From the NCBI RefSeq assembly GCF_000417875.1, contig NW_006920871.1, positions 665,239 to 729,238 of the forward strand: a stretch of DNA of 64,000 nt, read 5' to 3'. The translations under genes and the position numbers were made by a program. Positions 44,272 through 55,600 of the stretch are shown here, piece after piece (the stretch's first letter is position 1; every line of letters begins with the position of its first letter). The DNA is from Pseudozyma flocculosa PF-1. Lineage: Eukaryota > Basidiomycota > Ustilaginomycetes > Ustilaginales > Ustilaginaceae. The notes under the pieces are model-generated. The model had not been told where the DNA came from, made no database searches, and saw only the letters and a list, made by a program, of their open reading frames with translations.

Positions 44272-45448
44272 GGCGTGGTGGCAGCCGCGGGGTCGCGCGG
44301 TCGAGACGGGGGGGTCGAGGGAGGGGTAGGAGAGTGTGCGGGCGTAGGGCTGTGACGCTGGTTGGTGTGCCAGGTGGAAGCTGGTGGTGGTGGTGGCGGA
44401 CGGGGTTGGCGCGTTGCGAAGATTGGTTGGTTGGTCTTGTTGGGCTGGGCTGGGCTGGGCTGGGCTGGGCTGGTGGCCGATGCCGGCGTGGAAAGATGTC
44501 CGAGGCACGGCTGGGCTGCGTGGTTCGGATCCGAGCTTGCAAAGATGCGGTGGGGTGCTCGCTTGCAGCCCGCTGAGGTTTTTTGCTCCACACGCGATGT
44601 CAAAAGGAGGCCTGTGGCCTGCAGGCCCACGGACCTGTCGACGGCTCAGGGCAGCCTGAGCAGGGGGGGGGGGGGATTATTGGCCTCAAGGTGCAGGGGA
44701 GGCCGCCGTCGGTCAGTCGGATCGCGTCCGCCCCCTTGGCCTTGGCTCGAGGGATGGCCTGTGTGTTGGCTGCCAGACGGGGCAGAGCTAGGTGCAGCCT
44801 GGCCGCCGTTTTTTGAAAGTGGGTGGGGGCCACCCGCCGCCGCCGCCGTTGCAGCCGCCACCACCCACCATCACCACCATCTCGACCCCACACACCAACC
44901 ACAAGCAGCTAGTGACCATACGGCAGCCGCCGCCGCACTTCGTCTCTCTCTCTGAGCAAGCACCCCTTGCTGCCCTCCTCGCTCTTCCCCGCGCCAAACT
45001 ACCGCCACAGACACACAGCCACCCGCCGCGGACCTGCCCACCATCTCCCTCCCCTCCTCGCGCCCATCACCACACTGCCCCTGCTTCCTTGCCTCCGTCC
45101 ATCCCTCGGAGAGCATCCCATCGGCCTGATGCCTGTCGCACGTCGCGATCGACTCCGACACACGCGACCCCCCTCGAGGCGGATCTGAGCAAGTCCACCC
45201 CTCCCCCTTGCCCTTACCCAAGCCCTTTCGCTTTATCCCTACCCCACCTCACCTAGACAAGCCGCTCGTACTACCCCCTCGTCGCACAGGATCCGCTAGA
45301 GCTCACAGAGCAGTCTGTCCTCTTTCCTCTTGATCTCTGTCTTTGCGCCACCTTACGCCGCCCCTTGGCCCGCCGGCCCACCCGCCACCAGTCCGACCTT
45401 GGCATCCCTCCTCCTCTGTCATCAATCGGTGCCCGCCCCGCACCCACC
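44272..45448. other. Divergent promoter/5' leader region
   Basis: Between PAF1 and the CUE/CCCH/Smr gene. Contains a GGGCT tandem (about 44445-44470), a 14-base G run (44661-44674), and a long pyrimidine-rich leader (about 44975-45445) leading to the ATG at 45449. No gene seen. Confidence 0.6.
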
Positions 45449-48400
45449 ATGGCTGGCCCAATGACAACCGCTGCCTCGTACAACTCTGGCCATGCAAAGG
45501 CGCTGCTCGAATCCCTCCTCGTCAGCGGCACCACGCCTTCGTCGGCCACTCACAGCACCGCCAGCAGCAGCAGCCATACCACCAGCAACAACAACAACAG
45601 CAACAACAACGGTGGCGGCGGTAGCGCCCGATCCACCTCGCTCACCACCAGCAGCGCCGCACCCTCATCGTCCTCGGTCTCGATCTTGCCTAACCCCCTC
45701 TCGTCGTCGGCCGCATCGTCGTCCAACACGAGCGCTAGCGTAAACGGTCAGCTGCACCTCACGCCCACCTTTCGCCCGCATAAGCCCTCGTCGCTCTCGT
45801 CCTCGGCGTCCGCGTCGGCTTCGGAAGAGGACAGCGGCGGCCGCGCCGCTCGCCGTGCCCTCGATGGAAACGCAGGCGCCGCTTACGGTGTCGACGGCGA
45901 CGACGACCAGGACGACGACGACGATGAAGGCGACGACGACAGCGAGATGGCCACCTCGCCCCCCTTTTCAGCCTCGTTCAAGGCGGCGCAGCTATCGATG
46001 CAGGCGCTCCACAATCACCATCGAGCACCCCCCGCCGCCGCCGCCGCCGCTGCCGCCATCGCACCGTCCGCCCCGATGTCGCATGGACCCACGCCCCAGG
46101 CCCAGGTCGCCGAGATCCTCGCGCTGCTCAACGACACTCGCCTCGACGAAGAGGAGCGCATCGACCGCGTCCGCTCCGCGCTCACCACGTCCCTCTTTAG
46201 CAGGGAGGGCGTCGTCTCGACCCCCTCCCGCCTCGACAGCCTCGTCCTCGAGCTCCTCCACCGCCACCGCGAGGATGTCAACCCGACCGGCGCCTCGTTT
46301 GCCCCGCCGCTGTCGGCAGCATCGCCCGCCCGAAGGCCGGCCAGCATCCGTTCGTTTTCATCCTCGAGGCCCTGGACGCCCTCGAAGCCATCGTTCGTCT
46401 CGACCCACTCTAACCCCGGCCCACCAGGCTTCGAGGGCGGCATGAGCAGCAGCACCAGCAGCAGCGGCGCCGGCTTCCCGCACCAGGCCACCTCGCCCCT
46501 CATGACGAGCGTCGGCATCCCCCCACCGACCGCGCTTTCGGCTTCTGGCAGCCCCAAGCCGCACCCTGGCGTCATCGGCTCCGGTTCGCCGCGCGCCTCT
46601 CCTCGGCCCTGGAATCGGACCCTCTCCAACCTGTCGACCACGAGCGTGTCGTCGTCGCTCGGCGGCGAGACCAGCGTCGGCTCGCCCATCTCGTCGGTCC
46701 CGCCTGGCCTCAGCGCCGCTAGCACCAGCCGCCCGGCCTCGCCGTCGCCGTTTGGCTCGCCGCGCCTAAACGTGGCCGCCACCGAGTTCCGGCCCAAGGG
46801 GACGCCCACCGCCAGCTTCGGCTCGGGCGCGGCTCTGACGCCAACGCGGCCAGCGCCCTGGCTGACGCGGCGGCCCAGCTCCAACGCCAGCAGCACTAAT
46901 CTCGCGCTGGCCAACAAGAGCCACGCCGGCGCCGGTGACGACGACGACGACGAGTTTTCGCCATTCGGCTCCACCAAGCCGGTACCGTGGTCCTCGTCGC
47001 AGGCCCAATACGGCGTTGCGGACACCGGTGATAGCAACTGGTACAGCAGCGGCGCCAGCACGACGTCGTCCAACGGCGGCTGGGAGCCCGGGCCCGGGAC
47101 TGTGCCCGCGTCAACGACCGGCAGCGGCGGCGGCGGCGGTTTCGCCCGCTCTGGCGTGCCTGGACACCCGGAAGGTGACGACGAGGCGGCCGGTTTTGGC
47201 GCCGCTGGCATGACACCCTTCGACCTGCTCTACTCGATCCTCGTCACCGGAACCAAGCATGGCATGGCCGAGTGGAGTCCGGAGCAGGTCGACGAAGCGC
47301 TCATGGCCAACGGCTACGACTTTGAGAGGACGCTCGCCGCCATTTCCGAGAATGGCGGCAAGCCCCTCGGAGACGGCTCGCAGTCGATCCTGTCGGGCCC
47401 ACTCCGGGCCCGGCGGGCAGGCCAAGCCGTGGGCCCCGCCGCCGGCTCACCCCGAGTCGAGCATGCCACCGGCGCCCCTGGTGCTGCTGCTGCTGGGCCG
47501 GCCGCCGTGACGCCAAACATTCGCGCCGGCGTCAACGTCCTGACCCGCGAGGCGTTCTCGTCGATGCACCGGAATGGCAGCGGCTTTGGCGCTAGTGCCG
47601 CGAGATTCGGCGCAGCTGCTCGAGGACTCAGCGCGAGCCCCGCAGCGGCGTCTGCATCGTCACCGAGGAGCCCTGGCCTGGCGCCCGCAGGTCTCGCAGG
47701 TGCTCTGCACGGCGCCAAGGTCTGTCGCTACTTTATCGCTGGCGAGTGCCGCCGTAGCGACTGCAAGTTCTCCCACGACCTCGGTCGCGCCGTCTGCCGC
47801 TACTGGCTCAAGGGACAGTGCGCGCACAACCCGTGCAACTTCCTGCACGACTACGACGCGCTCAACGCGCTCGCCGTTGGCATCACCGGGGTCCAGGTCG
47901 ATCCGTCCGCCGCCGAGGGCGGTGCTGCGGCTCCGGATCAGGCGCCGCAGAGCAAGCCGGCCAACGACGACTTTCCCGAGCTCGGCTTGGGTGCGGCTGC
48001 AGGCGGGGCCAAGGCGGCCGCCTCCCGCGGCCGGTGGTCGGCAGCGCTGCAGCGGAGCAACAACCCGAACCCGCTCACCCTCGCGCAAAAGGAGGGCCAA
48101 GGCGTCATCCACCTGCACGGTCGGGGCAACCTTGCCAGGCCTGCTGCCGACGCGGGCGGGAGCGGGCGCCGGCTCACAGAGGGCCAACAGCTCGGGCGGA
48201 GGCCCGCGGGGATCTGCGCGCGTGGCGCTGCGTGCACCGCTGCTGCTGCCCAGATTGTCGTATAACTTCGATAATGTATGCTATCGAAGTTATTACGCTT
48301 ACTCTTCGTCGACGTCCATGCCCGTGTCTTCACCTCGCGTTTGCTCATCGGCAGCCTNNNNNNNNNNNNNNNNNNNNNNNNNNNNNNNNNNNNNNNNNNN

Positions 48401-49145
48401 NNNNNNNNNNNNNNNNNNNNNNNNNNNNNNNNNNNGTGCACCGCTGCTGCTGCCCACGATTGCTACGGGAAAGCAGGCCGCCCTGTCGTACGCCACGCAC
48501 CGGGGCGACTCGCTGGCGCTGGCCGAGCAGCGCAACAAGCTGCTGGCGCGCGCCTCGGACGCGTTCAGGCGCGGCGACTTTGCGGCGGCCAAGAAGTGGA
48601 GCCGCGAGGCGGCCGAGATGAACGAGCGCTTCCAGGACCAGTCTCGCGGTGCGGCCCGCGACATCCTGCGCGAGCGGATGAATGCGCTGCGCACCCGGCT
48701 CACCGACCCCGTCGAGGCCGGCCCGAGCGTCACGGCCAACCAGAGCGACGAGCCGGGTGCGCGCGGCATGCGGGGCAAGGTCGTGGGCAACGGCCTCGGC
48801 GTCTGCCTCGGCGTGGTGAAGCCGGCCGCGCTGCAGGCGTCGATGCCCTCGGCGATGGCGTCCCACCTTTCGGTCGACGAGCGGACCGAGTGCTTCCTCG
48901 ACCTCCACGGCCTGCACTCGCAGGAGGCGGTCGAGCTGGTAGAAGAGTTCCTGCTCGGGCTCGAGTCCGAGGGACTGCAGGGGCTCGCCTACCTCGCCAT
49001 CGGCCGCGAGAGGCACAGCAGCAAGGAGACCGACAAGCGTCGCGTCAAGGTGGCCGGCTTTGTCAAGCAATTCCTCAGCGGCTACAGCTATCCCTTTGCC
49101 GAGTGGGACGGCGTCCTCGTCGTCGACCACTGCACTCACGTCTAG
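45449..49145 (+). CDS. CUE-like / CCCH zinc-finger / DUF1771-Smr protein, broken by an assembly artefact
   Basis: The first part reads from ATG 45449 in one frame. A long Ser/Pro-rich N-terminus is followed by a CUE/UBA-like helix bundle (about 591-632, WSPEQVDEALMANGYDFERT) and two CCCH fingers (about 757-803: CRYFIAGECRRSDCKFSH, CRYWLKGQCAHNPCNFLH). The second part (48436-49145) encodes a DUF1771 helix pair (GDSLALAEQRNKLLARASDA) and an Smr domain (LDLHGLHSQEAVELVEEFL) up to the stop. Between them lie a sequencing linker, a foreign 60-bp piece and 78 N; the naive frame stops at 48265. After removing them, one frame step remains between about 48100 and 48230, probably base-call errors. Fungal relatives are linked to RNA binding and no-go decay; the Smr domain may be a nuclease (inference). 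Confidence 0.85.
48258..48297. other. Untrimmed loxP-type mate-pair linker (sequencing artefact)
   Basis: Contains ATAACTTCG, the loxP spacer ATGTATGC and CGAAGTTAT as an inverted repeat. It is bordered by TCGT on the left and TACG on the right, as in the 454 Titanium paired-end linker. Compared with that linker as I remember it, one T and one A are missing (40 instead of 42 bp). Confidence 0.92.
48298..48357. other. Misplaced 60-bp copy of the PAF1 3' end
   Basis: Identical to 41772-41831, in the same orientation, directly after the linker and directly before the N run. It is the mate half of a chimeric read, not a genomic duplication. Confidence 0.92.
48358..48435. other. Spurious assembly gap (78 N)
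   Basis: The sequence after the gap (48436-48456) repeats 48232-48252 base for base, so the two contigs actually overlap and no sequence is missing. Confidence 0.88.
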
Positions 49146-50070
49146 CAGCCCGGCAGCAGGCTTGGCGAGATGAAGGAGAGGACAGCAGGCGCGGGACACT
49201 CGAGGCGGCAGAGGTGGTGGGTTGGAAACAATGGCGAGCGGGCGGGCGCGGTTGCTTGCGCCAATGAGCGTCGCGGCGGGTACCCAGGCGGTCGCTGCGG
49301 GGGTATGCCGACCGACACGCAGGCTTTTCCACATACGCGCAGACCTGAGATGGACCCATTGCGTCGGGCTGGGGCTTCGTCGTCGTCGTCGTCGTCGTCG
49401 TCGCGGCAGCGGCCACTAGGGATCAAGGGAAAGGTGTCGAGGGGTTTGAGACGGACGGGTGGCAGGCGTAGGTTATGCGAGGACAGCAATGGACACTCTG
49501 CGAAACAGATGCGATCCAGAGGAGGCGCCCGAGGAGCGCTCGGATGCGGCCTGACCTCGTTCGTGTGTGTCGACAGCGTCCGTCCGTGCTGACGCTGCCC
49601 GCGGCGAGCTGAGCTGGCTGCGAGGTTCTGGCTGACGGCAGAGCGATGGCGGGAAGAGGCAAAGTCGCCGAGGCCAGCCGGGTTGGCAGGTCAGGGTTCA
49701 CTCTGCTGCTGCACCTCAAAAGCAAGCAAAAAAGAGGAGGGCATCTCGGCTGGATAACGGCTTTCTTCTCGCCACCACCACCACCATCATCCCTCCTCCC
49801 TCCTTTTCGGGGACCTGCCTACTCGACTGACGCACGGAGCGCGGCGTCACCCTCACCGAGACGCCAGAGGCTTGAATGGCATCCGGAGCGCGCCTGCCGC
49901 TATCGCTGCCACCATCGCCGCTGCGCGCTCTCCGCCCCCGCCTCCCCTGGGCTCGACCCTCGCCTGACTCATCGACAGACCTTGGCGGCCTCTCCCGACA
50001 CCCGCCTGATACACGTCGATCCAGCTCCACGCTTCCGGAACGCATCAACATCCGCAGGCTCAGACACACG
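49146..50070. other. Intergenic; possible upstream start of the next gene
   Basis: Contains a CGT trinucleotide run at about 49378-49403. From 49876 the frame of the pseudouridine synthase is already open (see that entry). Confidence 0.55.
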
Positions 50071-52022
50071 ATGGACGTCCACGAGCGGTACCAGTCGTGG
50101 TCCAAGCAGAACCTCGTGCAGCGCATCGCTGAGCTCGAGGCACAGGCCCTGCAGCACAAGGGCCCGTCGCCCGCTCCTTCTGCCGGCTCAGCTGTTCCTC
50201 AGGCTCAGGATGGAGGGCAAGAGCAGGACGGGCACGGCGCGGCGGCGGCGGCGCCTTCCACGTCGAAAAAGCGCGTGAGGCCGGGCAAGAAGGACAAGGT
50301 GGCTCGCGAGTTCGACATCTCCAACCACCCGTGCCGCAAGATTGCGCTGCGCTTCTCTTACGAAGGCAGCGGCTACAGCGGACTGGCCGCCCAGAACGGC
50401 CCACAGGGCGCTGCGTCGCCCCTCCCGACCGTCGAGGCGGTGCTGTGGGAGGCGCTCGCCACCGCCCGGCTGGTCGACCCAAAGGCCAGCATGGAGGCCG
50501 CCGGCTGGACCCGCTGCGGGCGCACGGATAGGGGCGTGTCGGCTGCCGGGCAGGTCGTGTCGTTCTGGATTAGGAGCAAAAAGGTCGACGAGTGGCCTCT
50601 GCGGCGGCAGCAGGAGAGGGAGCGGGAGGAGGCGCTCGCACGCCGGGCCGGCCAGCTCCCCTCGGACGGTGCGACGAAAGTGGACAGTGTTGCGACACCG
50701 TCGTCCGAAGCGGCCGACCCTGCACAGTCTGAGCCATCACCTGCCCGCGGCGCCGTCAAGCTCGAGTCCGAGGAGCTGCCCTACGTGGCGATGCTCAACC
50801 GGATACTGCCTCCCTCGATCCGGGTGCAGGCTTGGTCGCCAGTGCGGCCCGACTTCTCCGCCCGCTTCGACTGCACCTACCGGCACTACAAGTACTTCTT
50901 CACCGCCGGGCCCTCGTCGCTCCTGTTCCCCGCCACCGAGCGAGGCGCCGACGAGGCGAGGGCCAAGCGCCTCGACATTGCCGCGATGCGGGGTGCCGCC
51001 CGCCGCCTGCTCGGGGAGCACGACTTCCGCAACTTGTGCAAGATCGACGCCTCCAAGCAGATCACAAACTACCGCAGGAGGATCGACGGCGTCGACATCG
51101 ACCTCGTCTCGCGCGGCTGGCCCTCGGCTTCGACCGGGCGGCCGTCGGACGCCGATGTCGGCGAGCACGACGAGCCGCTCTACGTCCTCAACCTGCGCGG
51201 TACCGCATTCCTCTACCACCAGGTCCGTAACATCATGGCCGTCCTCTTCCTCGTCGGCGCCAGGCTCGAGCGGCCGGAGGTGGTCGACGAGCTGATGAAC
51301 GTCGAGCGCGGTCAGATCGCCCGCGACCGGATCCAGATGAGGGCGGCCGCGCTCAAGGGCGTCCGGCAGACGGCCAACTCTGCTGAACCTTCGGCGGGCC
51401 CGTCGCAAGGCCGGGGCGGTGACGAGGCGGAAGACGCAGCGAGCAAGTGGTGGCTGCCCTTCCGTGCCACTGCGTCCGCGGGTGAGAATAAAGAGTGGGG
51501 GCGGCCACAGTGGATGGACACGGCACTATCGTGGACCGACGACTCTTCCGCCAACGACGACGACGACGACGACGACGCGCTGGCTGTCTACGACACCAAG
51601 CCGAACTACGAAATGGCCTCGGACCGGCCTCTGGTGCTGTGGGAGTGCGGCTTCCTGCCCAGCGATATTGGCTGGCGCGCCGGCACCTTTGACGGGCCGC
51701 TGATGGAGCGCGATGACCACGAGGACGACGACGAGAGCAACAACAGCAACAAGCTCACGGCCGCCGCGGAAGGACAGGGCGACGGCGGCGACGAGGAGAG
51801 CGCTCGGATAGCATCGTCGACGGTTCAGGGCTTGCACGAGCTGTGGACGCAGATGTCGATCAAGGCCGAGCTACAGCGCCACTTTATCCTGGCCTCGGCC
51901 TCGCCGCGGACGGGCAGGCTGGCGTGCCGCACCGAGTTTGAGAGCGGACGGTGGCCCGTGTTTGACGAGGGGCGCTCGATTGGCGTCGAACGGGCGCAGT
52001 CGGACTCGGTGGCGCCGGCGGC

Positions 52023-52053
<31 letters not shown>

Positions 52054-52245
52054 CAAGGCTACATCCCGCTCGGGTACGGCATCGAGCGAGGCGCGCTGAG
52101 GTACATCCCGCTCGACAAGCGTACCAGGGAAGAGGGCTTCGAGGAGAAGAACCGGCGCTGGCTCGATACGACGGGCAAGCGGAGGGCGGAGCGCGAGCAG
52201 ACCAAGGCGGCGGACCCGGCCACCCCCGTCGACGACGACGAGTGA
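50071..52245 (+). CDS. PUS3: tRNA pseudouridine synthase, DEG1/PUS3 type
   Basis: One exon, 724 residues from ATG 50071. The N-terminal coiled segment, SKQNLVQRIAELEAQ, is typical of DEG1/PUS3. The catalytic motif GRTDRGVSAAGQVVSF carries Asp153. Other TruA-fold signatures are ALRFSYEGSGYSGLA, DFSARFDCTYRHYKYFF, GEHDFRNLCKIDASKQITNY and FLYHQVRNIMAVLFLVG. The family modifies U38/U39 in the tRNA anticodon arm. There is a Ser/Glu-rich insertion after the catalytic region (about 170-230) and an acidic C-terminal extension. An in-frame ATG at 49876 would add 65 residues rich in Arg, Leu and Ser with few acids, resembling a mitochondrial leader. Confidence 0.92.
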
Positions 52246-52612
52246 TACGATGGTGCTGCGAGCGCAATAGAAGTACAGCCGACATCACGTCTCGCCGCTG
52301 CTGCATACAACGAGACCCCTTTGCTGTGAATCGACGTTGAGCTCGACGACGACGGGGGCAGCGGCGACGACGACGACGAAGATGCTGACTAAGCGTGGCC
52401 GGGTGGAGGAAGAAGCCAGCTGCGAGCAGGGGAGCCAGGACCCAGGCCAAACGAAAAATGTTGGCGGCGCTCTGCCAGGGGAGTCGGGGCAGGGCTGGCT
52501 CTCTCTCGTCTGCCGGCCAGCCCGCCTCCCTCTCGCCGCCACCACCACCACCCCACCGTGACTTTATCGAATCTCACCACCCTGCACCCCTCTACCAATC
52601 CCGCTCGCCGAC
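52246..52612. other. Intergenic, no gene seen
   Basis: Tandem spacing between PUS3 and the fusion ORF. Holds CGACGA-type low complexity near 52340-52380 and a pyrimidine-rich leader before ATG 52613. Confidence 0.6.
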
Positions 52613-55600
52613 ATGCTGTCGAGATCATCGGCAGCCGCATCGCGAGCCGCGGCATCCTCCCGCGCCGTCGCTCTCTCGGCGGGCGCCAGTCGGGCGGGCC
52701 ACGCGCAGAGGATCGTACCAGCATGCCCTAGCTGCTCGAGGACGCTGAGCTCGACACGGCCCGCACCGCTGCCGAGGCAGGTCAGCCGCCAGCTGCTTGC
52801 CGGCGGAAGCGCAGCCTCTAGGCAGAAGCAGCTGGCGCAACAGGAACGCGACGAGGACGAGCCGGAGCACTTTGCGCCCTCCTCGAGCCGCCCGGCCTCG
52901 GCGGTCCCCGGAGAGGAGACCGACATCCCTTGGTTCATGGAGGAGGAGCAGGTCGACCCGGCAGAGTACCGCACCGAGCTCGAAGACGTCGCTGCGACAG
53001 AGACCTCCAAGACGCTCGAGGCGAGGCAGAGCGAGCATTTCGAGTTTATCCCAGAATCGGCGGCCGACGACATCCCCGCCGCCATCCTCAACCTCCAGGA
53101 CCACCTCCTCCACGGCCCCGCCTCCAACCTGCTCGCCCGTCCGCCAGCCGCCGACGAGGACCTGCCCTCACCCATCACCTTCATCCACCCTTACTCCCTC
53201 TCCGCCGACCCCAGCAACGATGCGTACGGCAGGACCGACTACGTCGTCATCGTCCAGGTCAAAAGCTCAGCGGCAGGCAGCGTCCGCAAGGTCGCTCAGG
53301 ACGTCGGCAACTTCCTCAAGCGCCAGCCGCCTCCGCCCGTGGAGCCGCAGACTGCTGTCGCACTCGATGACCTGCTCGGTCCGGACCGCGGCAAGGAGCG
53401 CTACCAGCGCACGTCCGAGTCCGATACCGCGGCCGACGCCGCCAAGACGCCAGCCACGCCCAGGCCCAAGGGTATGTCGCGCATCGAGCACGAGCTAGGC
53501 AAGAAGCTCCCGGACTGGGCCGTCCACCGCATCGCTCTCTCGCGCAAGTTTCCGGACGGCTGGAAGCCGCCCAAGATTCTCTCGAGGGAGGCCCAGGACG
53601 GCCTGCGCCTACTTCACCGATCCGACCCGGACAAGTTCAGCATCGAGGAACTGGCCTCGCGCTTCCGCATCTCGACGGAGAGCGTGCGGCGCATCCTCAG
53701 GGGCGGCAAGTGGAACGTCTCGAACGAGACGAGGGCGAGGCAGGATCAGCGGGCAAAGGAGCGCATCGCCAACAGCATCTACGGCCGCCCGGAACGATGG
53801 GGACGCGAGGAGAGCGAGCTTGCCGAGATCCGGCGGTTGCAGGAGGAAGGCAGCGAGCTGGTGCAGGACGGCGAGAGCCCGGTCATCGAGAACGATGGCG
53901 AGGCCGAGCCGGACGCTGGCGAGATGCAGGCTGCCGGCCACGACGATGCCAAGCGCCCAAGCTACCCGGTCCGGTATGAGGGCCTCGTTGTTGCCGCCGG
54001 AGATGCTGCGGCTGCCGGCATGACAGCAAAGGGGCCGAGCAAGAGCAGCCACGTCTCGCGCGGAGACGGGCACTGGTGCCTCGTCGACGCCGAGTGGTGC
54101 ATGGTCCACGTCATGACTGAGCAGGCCCGCTTCCGGTACGACATCGAGGGCATGTGGCGCGAGCTCGAGGCCGACAAGGACGCCACGTCCCGCCTGCCGG
54201 CCGGGCACTCGCTCACCTCGGATGCCGTCACGAGCACCGCCCGCAGCAAGAAGTCGATCTTTGGCCAGAACCTCAATGCGCGGCGCGGGTCCGCGAGGTC
54301 CAAGGCCAACGGCGGCACCGGCAGCAGCACCTTCCGCACCTTTTCCACCAGCTGCCGCATTCGCGCCAAGGAGTCGAGCACGGTCTCGACCTCAACGGCG
54401 GGGTCGCGGGAACGCCTGGATCTGCCAGAATCGCTCGACCAGCTCGTGACGAGGTGCAGCCGGGCCCTCCTCGCGAGCTCTGAGCCAGCAACGGCCGCCG
54501 GTAGCAGCGAGGGCATCCCCGTCGTTGCCCAGGGCTGGCTGCGTTCCGCGAGAAAGCAGAAGTCGGTCACGTTCCTCGAAGTGACGGACGGAACGCTGGT
54601 CGGCAGCCGAGCGCTGCAGGCCGTCATCCGCCACGGCAAGGACAAGCACGTCGCCGAGGCATCTTCGGCGCACCCTGACCTGTCGCACCTGACGACGGGC
54701 GCCGCGCTCCGGCTCGAGGGCCTGCTGAAAAAAGGCCGGGGCTCGAAGAAGGGCCAGGAGGTTGAGCTGGACGTCAAGAGCTTCGAAGTGCTGGGATCGT
54801 GCGATGCTGTGAGCTTCTAGAGATGATCGCCGGCCCCGAGGACCTGTTCCCGCACCTTCCTCTCTCCCCCTCTTGTACAACAGCGTCCTTCTGACACAGC
54901 TCTCTTTCTCGTCTGTCTTGCAATCGCTGGGCCGGTTCGATGGCGCGCTTGGCAGACCTACCCGCTCGCCATCCAGCAGCAGCAGCAGCAGAGCGGCAGC
55001 GGTCCCAAGCAGCAGCGAGCGCAGCCGGACGACGAAGATGCCGAATCGAGCGCAGCTGGCGGTGCCTTTCAGGCGAGCCAGGCGGAGCGGAGATCGCCTC
55101 ACCTGCGCAGCCGGTTGCCGCGGCACGGCGCCGTGTTGAGGACGCGGCAGCGGCTCGAGAGCGGCATGGCCGACTGGTTCGAGGTGGGTTCCCGCCCCGA
55201 TACCCCACTGGTGCCGACGACCGCCTGCCGACGGTGACATCGTGCTGACTCTGGTGCCTGTCTTACACTCGGTCCCCACCAGCGCCACGACTTTACCAAG
55301 GTCACTTGCCCCGTCCTCACCTCGTCCGACTGCGAAGGAGCAGGCGAGGTGTTCCAGGTCGTCGCCGAGTCCGATGTCCGCTCCCTCTCGTCCTCGTCGC
55401 CGTCGTCGTCCTCGCCCGCGTCCGCCCCGTCGCCGGCAGGGCTTGTCTCGACTTCGCTGCAGCAACGGCTGTCGTCGTTCTGGTCGTCGGCACCGGCCTA
55501 CCTGACGGTGTCGTCGCAGCTGCACCTCGAGGCCATCGGTCTGGGCCTGTCGCGGGTGTGGACGATGAACCCGGCCTTCCGGGCCGAGGGGAGCGCGACC

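Noticed and set aside
48258..48297. A natural loxP or Cre-like recombination site, or a marker-excision scar
   Set aside because: The borders match a sequencing linker, the following 60 bp come from the expected mate position 6.5 kb away, and a false gap follows. No recombinase or marker is near.
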